From Curtobacterium pusillum (GTDB lineage Bacteria; Actinomycetota; Actinomycetes; Actinomycetales; Microbacteriaceae): DNA of 64,000 bases. Positions within the stretch are counted from its first letter, which is position 1, and the number at the start of each line of letters is the position of its first letter. Below are positions 61,997-64,000 of this stretch, in pieces. Where the stretch lies: contig NZ_JABMCE010000059.1 in the NCBI RefSeq assembly GCF_013359865.1, positions 1 to 64,000 of the forward strand, in the 5' to 3' direction. Under the pieces are notes generated by a model. The model was not told the origin of the DNA. It was given only the letters and a program-made list of their open reading frames with translations, and did not search any database. The position numbers and the translations under genes are program-made.

Positions 61997-62016
61997 TTGA
62001 CATAATATGCATTATC
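61997..62016. promoter_or_regulatory. AT-rich dyad with TTGACA
   Basis: TTGACA (61997-62002) runs into ATAAT-ATGC-ATTAT (62003-62016). This is the most AT-rich stretch around and lies between the reductase pseudogene and arsR. It could be a promoter or operator. A similar core, ATATCATGCATTTC, is at about 63086-63099. Confidence 0.4.
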
Positions 62017-62059
62017 GGCGCCTGACAGCAGAGGCTTCCCGAGGCTTCCACCCGTGCCG

Positions 62060-62410
62060 CTACGGCTGTGCGATCAGCCCCGCGACAGCGTCGAGCGAAC
62101 CGTCGACGATCGCGTAGTAGGCCCAGGTGCCCCGCTTGGACCGGGTCAGGAACCCCGCATCGACGAGCACCTTGAGGTGATGCGACACCGTCCCTTGCGA
62201 GAGTTCGAGCGGCCCGGTGAGGTCGCAGACGCACGCCTCGGCATGCTCGTGAGCGGCGACCATCGACAGCAGGCGGAGCCGCGCCGGATCGGCAAGGGCC
62301 TTCAGTGTCCTCGCGAGGCTCTCCGCGTGCTCGGCGCTGATGACGTCACCGGTCACCGGCGAGCAGCAGGCCTGCAGGTCCCGGATGGGCAGCAGCTCGG
62401 TGGTCGACAT
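62060..62410 (-). CDS. arsR: arsenic-responsive repressor ArsR
   Basis: A 116-residue ArsR/SmtB winged-helix repressor. LSQGTVSHHLKVLVDAGFL is the recognition helix. The helix before it carries ACVCDLTG, and near the N-terminus QACCSPV puts Cys15 and Cys16 together. This is the arrangement known for Corynebacterium glutamicum ArsR, in which two N-terminal cysteines and a core cysteine bind As(III). It is divergent from the Cys-rich peptide and arsC. GAGGAT lies six bases before the ATG. Confidence 0.92.
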   Translation of the reverse strand: MSTTELLPIRDLQACCSPVTGDVISAEHAESLARTLKALADPARLRLLSMVAAHEHAEACVCDLTGPLELSQGTVSHHLKVLVDAGFLTRSKRGTWAYYAIVDGSLDAVAGLIAQP

Positions 62411-62431
62411 GTCCCGATCCTCTCACATCCA

Positions 62432-62470
62432 TTGACAATCGTCGATGTATTGGGTCACCCTTACATCGAC
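62432..62470. promoter_or_regulatory. ars divergent promoter/operator
   Basis: TTGACA at 62432-62437, then the inverted pair GTCGATGTA (62441-62449) and TACATCGAC (62462-62470), separated by 12 bases. TCATCGATGA at 62473-62482 is a further dyad. These are likely ArsR binding sites between arsR and the peptide. Confidence 0.65.
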
Positions 62471-62493
62471 ACTCATCGATGAAAGGAGGGATC

Positions 62494-62568
62494 GTGGACA
62501 CGCTCTGCGACGAGCTCGGCTGCCCGCCGGAGCTGCAGCAGGACTGCTGCGGCTCGGACTGCTGCTGA
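62494..62568 (+). CDS. 24-residue cysteine-rich peptide in the ars operon
   Basis: A GTG start set by a strong AAAGGAGGG (62482-62490) opens a frame for a 24-residue peptide: VDTLCDELGCPP, then ELQQDCCGSDCC. Six of 24 residues are Cys (positions 5, 10, 18, 19, 23, 24), the last four as two CC pairs. It is acidic and has no membrane segment. It lies between the ars operator and arsC, so it should be induced by arsenic. It may bind As(III) or another thiophilic metal like a tiny metallothionein. An in-frame reading from ATG 62479 (MKGGIVDTL...) is an alternative start. I recognise no family. Confidence 0.6.
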   Translation: MDTLCDELGCPPELQQDCCGSDCC

Positions 62569-62579
62569 CTCCCCCAGCC

Positions 62580-62602
62580 CGCCCCTGAGTGCACCAGGGG
62601 CG
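62580..62602 (+). terminator. hairpin between the peptide and arsC
   Basis: CGCCCCTG and CAGGGGCG are exact arms around a seven-base loop. It may attenuate transcription or protect the upstream RNA, raising peptide output relative to ArsC. Confidence 0.5.
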
Positions 62603-62638
62603 GACCTCACCATCCCACCGTTCGACACCGAGGACCCC

Positions 62639-63040
62639 ATGACCGACCAGAAGCCCACCGTCCTGTTCGTCTGCGTGCACAACGCGGGCCGCTCCCAGAT
62701 GGCGGCTGGCTACCTTCGCCACCTCGCCCGCGGACGCATCGACGTGTTCTCCGCCGGCTCCGAACCGGCCGACCAGATCAACGCGGTCGCCGTCGCTGCG
62801 ATGGCCGAGGACGGCATCGACATCGCCGGCGTCCAACCGCGCATCCTCACCGTCGACGCGGTCCGCACCGCCGACGTCGTGATCACGATGGGGTGCGGGG
62901 ACGCCTGCCCGATCTTCCCCGGCAAGCGCTACGAGGACTGGGACCTGGCCGACCCGGCCGGACTTCCCCTCGAACAGGTCCGCCCCATCCGCGACGACAT
63001 CAAGGCACGCATCGAAACACTCGTCTCCGAGATGCTCTGA
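62639..63040 (+). CDS. arsC: arsenate reductase (low-molecular-weight phosphatase type)
   Basis: A 133-residue LMW-phosphatase-fold ArsC. The P-loop VCVHNAGRSQMA holds the first catalytic Cys, and DPAGLPLEQVRPIRDDI carries the general acid Asp. A further CGDACP motif follows VVITMG. It resembles mycothiol/mycoredoxin-dependent ArsC1/2 of corynebacteria. It reduces arsenate to arsenite. No arsenite pump (Acr3 or ArsB) is in the window. Confidence 0.93.
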   Translation: MTDQKPTVLFVCVHNAGRSQMAAGYLRHLARGRIDVFSAGSEPADQINAVAVAAMAEDGIDIAGVQPRILTVDAVRTADVVITMGCGDACPIFPGKRYEDWDLADPAGLPLEQVRPIRDDIKARIETLVSEML

Positions 63041-63144
63041 ACGCTGCGCCCCCACCATCGACCGGCGACCCGGCCGCGCCGCTTGATATCATGCATTTCA
63101 GCCGCTCCAGCCGCTGAGGAGCCGAGAGACACCGAGGAGCGACC

Positions 63145-63564
63145 ATGACCCAGGCACCCGCGATGCGCCCGACCGGCGAACCGATCGACGTCGTCCTCGA
63201 CCGCGCGACCGGGCCTCGTCGAGCCGAAGCGGACGAGCTGCTCGCCCTGCACGCCGAGGTCAGCGGCGCAGATCCCGTCGTCTGGGCCGGCCGCATCATC
63301 GGGTTCGGCGAGCACGAGTACCGGTACGCCTCGGGACACGGCGGCCGGGCTCCCCTGCTCGCGTTCGCGCCGGGGGCGGCCCGCCACACCGTCTACCTCG
63401 TCGACGACTTCGCCGATCGCTGGCCCGACCTCATGGCGCGCCTCGGCAAGCACCGCGCGAGCAAGGCGTGCCTCTACCTCACACGCCTGACGGACGTCGA
63501 CGTCGGCGTCCTCCGGCAACTCCTCGGACGGTCGCGCGACGCAACGGCTGCCTCGGCCCGCTGA
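63145..63564 (+). CDS. DUF1801 domain protein
   Basis: A 139-residue protein with a DUF1801 (YdhG-like) fold: RRAEADELLALHAEVSGADPVVW, GRIIGFGEHEYRYASGHGG, VYLVDDFADRWPDLMARLGKH and ACLYLTRLTDVDVGVLRQLL. Function unknown; the family is often found near metal or stress genes. GAGGAG precedes the ATG. Confidence 0.85.
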   Translation: MTQAPAMRPTGEPIDVVLDRATGPRRAEADELLALHAEVSGADPVVWAGRIIGFGEHEYRYASGHGGRAPLLAFAPGAARHTVYLVDDFADRWPDLMARLGKHRASKACLYLTRLTDVDVGVLRQLLGRSRDATAASAR

Positions 63565-63591
63565 TCCGAGGCACCGAGCCGCGCTCGTTCC

Positions 63592-63768
63592 TCAGGACTC
63601 CTCGTCGGCCGCCGGGTCCTCGCCGTCGGCCGGCACGTCGTCCGCGTCGACCTCGAGCGCGGCCTGTTCGTCGTCGCGCTCCTCGAGGTCCTCGCGATCC
63701 GTGTCCGGCTGCTCCGGCTCCGCGCTCTGGGTGGTCTCCTCGGCAGGATCTGGCTGGCTGTACGTCAT
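63592..63768 (-). CDS. small acidic protein
   Basis: A 58-residue protein of very high Glu/Asp content (MTYSQPDPAEETTQSAEPEQ and onward), surely disordered. No family is recognised. Such short acidic proteins are common in Microbacteriaceae. The start is the ATG at 63768; upstream is a possible TAGCGT on the minus strand near 63779-63784. Confidence 0.5.
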   Translation of the reverse strand: MTYSQPDPAEETTQSAEPEQPDTDREDLEERDDEQAALEVDADDVPADGEDPAADEES

Positions 63769-63830
63769 GCGCCGGACGCTACGCGGGCCGGCCTGGGCGG
63801 GCGTCCGGCGGTCCGCAGGACGGGCACCCG

Positions 63831-63877
63831 GGACGGACGGGAGGCGCGTGGCGGTGCCGCCACGCGCCTCCGGTCCG
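63831..63877. repeat. long-armed GGAGGCGCG-family palindrome
   Basis: GGAGGCGCGTGGCGG and CCGCCACGCGCCTCC are exact 15-base arms around TG, with outer GGACGGACG on the left. The left 18 bases equal the left arm at 59201-59218. Confidence 0.8.
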
Positions 63878-63890
63878 CGACCTGTCGCCG

Positions 63891-63995
63891 TCACGACTGC
63901 GACAGGATGATCCCCGTGAAGATGTAGCCGACGATCCCGATCACGATCGCGATCGCGGACAGGATGATGCCGCCGAGGACGATCCCGCGGCTCAT
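63891..63995 (-). CDS. small hydrophobic protein or C-terminal end of a membrane protein
   Basis: From ATG 63995 a 34-residue frame encodes one membrane helix (GIVLGGIILSAIAIVIGIVG, then YIFTGIILSQS). The upstream frame leaves the window open, so it could be the end of a longer protein. No family can be given. Confidence 0.45.
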   Translation of the reverse strand: MSRGIVLGGIILSAIAIVIGIVGYIFTGIILSQS

Positions 63996-64000
63996 CCCGC

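Noticed and set aside
61929-62234. 101-codon minus-strand frame overlapping arsR
   Set aside because: Overlaps the certain arsR gene in another frame and has no coding character.

Overview
The window is high-GC, gene-dense chromosomal DNA from an actinobacterium. Gene content points to the family Microbacteriaceae, most likely Curtobacterium or a close relative. The indications are the actinobacterial ctaE-qcrC-qcrA-qcrB order next to trpD, pdxS-pdxT-yebC-ruvCAB-yajC-secDF-rel synteny, a mycothiol-type arsenate reductase, an HspR-type heat-shock operator, many GTG/TTG starts and many apparently leaderless genes. The genus is an inference; no rRNA is present. I saw no tRNA, rRNA, CRISPR array, prophage or insertion sequence.

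Layout. 1-6.6 kb: a sugar/heptose-type glycan cluster (PfkB kinase cut by the window edge, GmhA-like isomerase, GmhB-like phosphatase, two GT9 and two GT-B type transferases). 6.6-16.2 kb: mixed accessory and envelope genes (PRC-barrel protein, secreted SGNH esterase, universal stress protein, Nudix hydrolase, LAXTG-anchored surface protein, MFS exporter, a YidC paralogue with a DUF6412-like partner, YbaK). 16.2-19.8 kb: a ClpC-like AAA+ unfoldase behind a SigH/SigR-like promoter and an HspR operator, then a small-protein region rich in palindromes. 19.8-34.5 kb: conserved core (apt, thrS, HIT hydrolase, pdxST, yebC, ruvCAB, yajC-secDF, rhodanese, Rel). 34.5-42 kb: ROK kinase, deoC, SDR/DUF2867 operon, Stealth phosphotransferase, phosphodiesterase. 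42-47.4 kb: cytochrome bcc complex, oxidase subunit III and trpD. 47.5-52.5 kb: a glycerol/dihydroxyacetone divergon (glpFK versus dhaKLM). 52.5-64 kb: accessory genes, including a TetR-controlled ketosynthase, a TasA-like/SipW-like pair, assorted regulators and oxidoreductases, and an arsenic locus.

How the genes work together. Glycerol enters through GlpF and is phosphorylated by GlpK; dihydroxyacetone is phosphorylated by DhaKL using phosphate delivered by an unusual DhaM-HPr fusion. The two halves share twin perfect palindromes in their common promoter region. In the ars locus, ArsR faces a tiny six-cysteine peptide and ArsC, with no efflux pump in view. In the biofilm/envelope locus, a TasA-like protein with a SipW-type signal is followed by one reading frame that joins a SipW-type signal peptidase to an ice-binding-like (DUF3494) domain.

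Two families of dispersed palindromic repeats run through the intergenic DNA: a 75-bp double hairpin seen twice, and a GGAGGCGCGG/CCGCGCCTCC family seen about ten times, one copy of which lies inside the DhaM linker coding sequence. The strongest candidates for undescribed biology are the SipW-DUF3494 fusion, the Cys-rich ars peptide, the small-protein/palindrome region at 18.95-19.77 kb and the repeat families.
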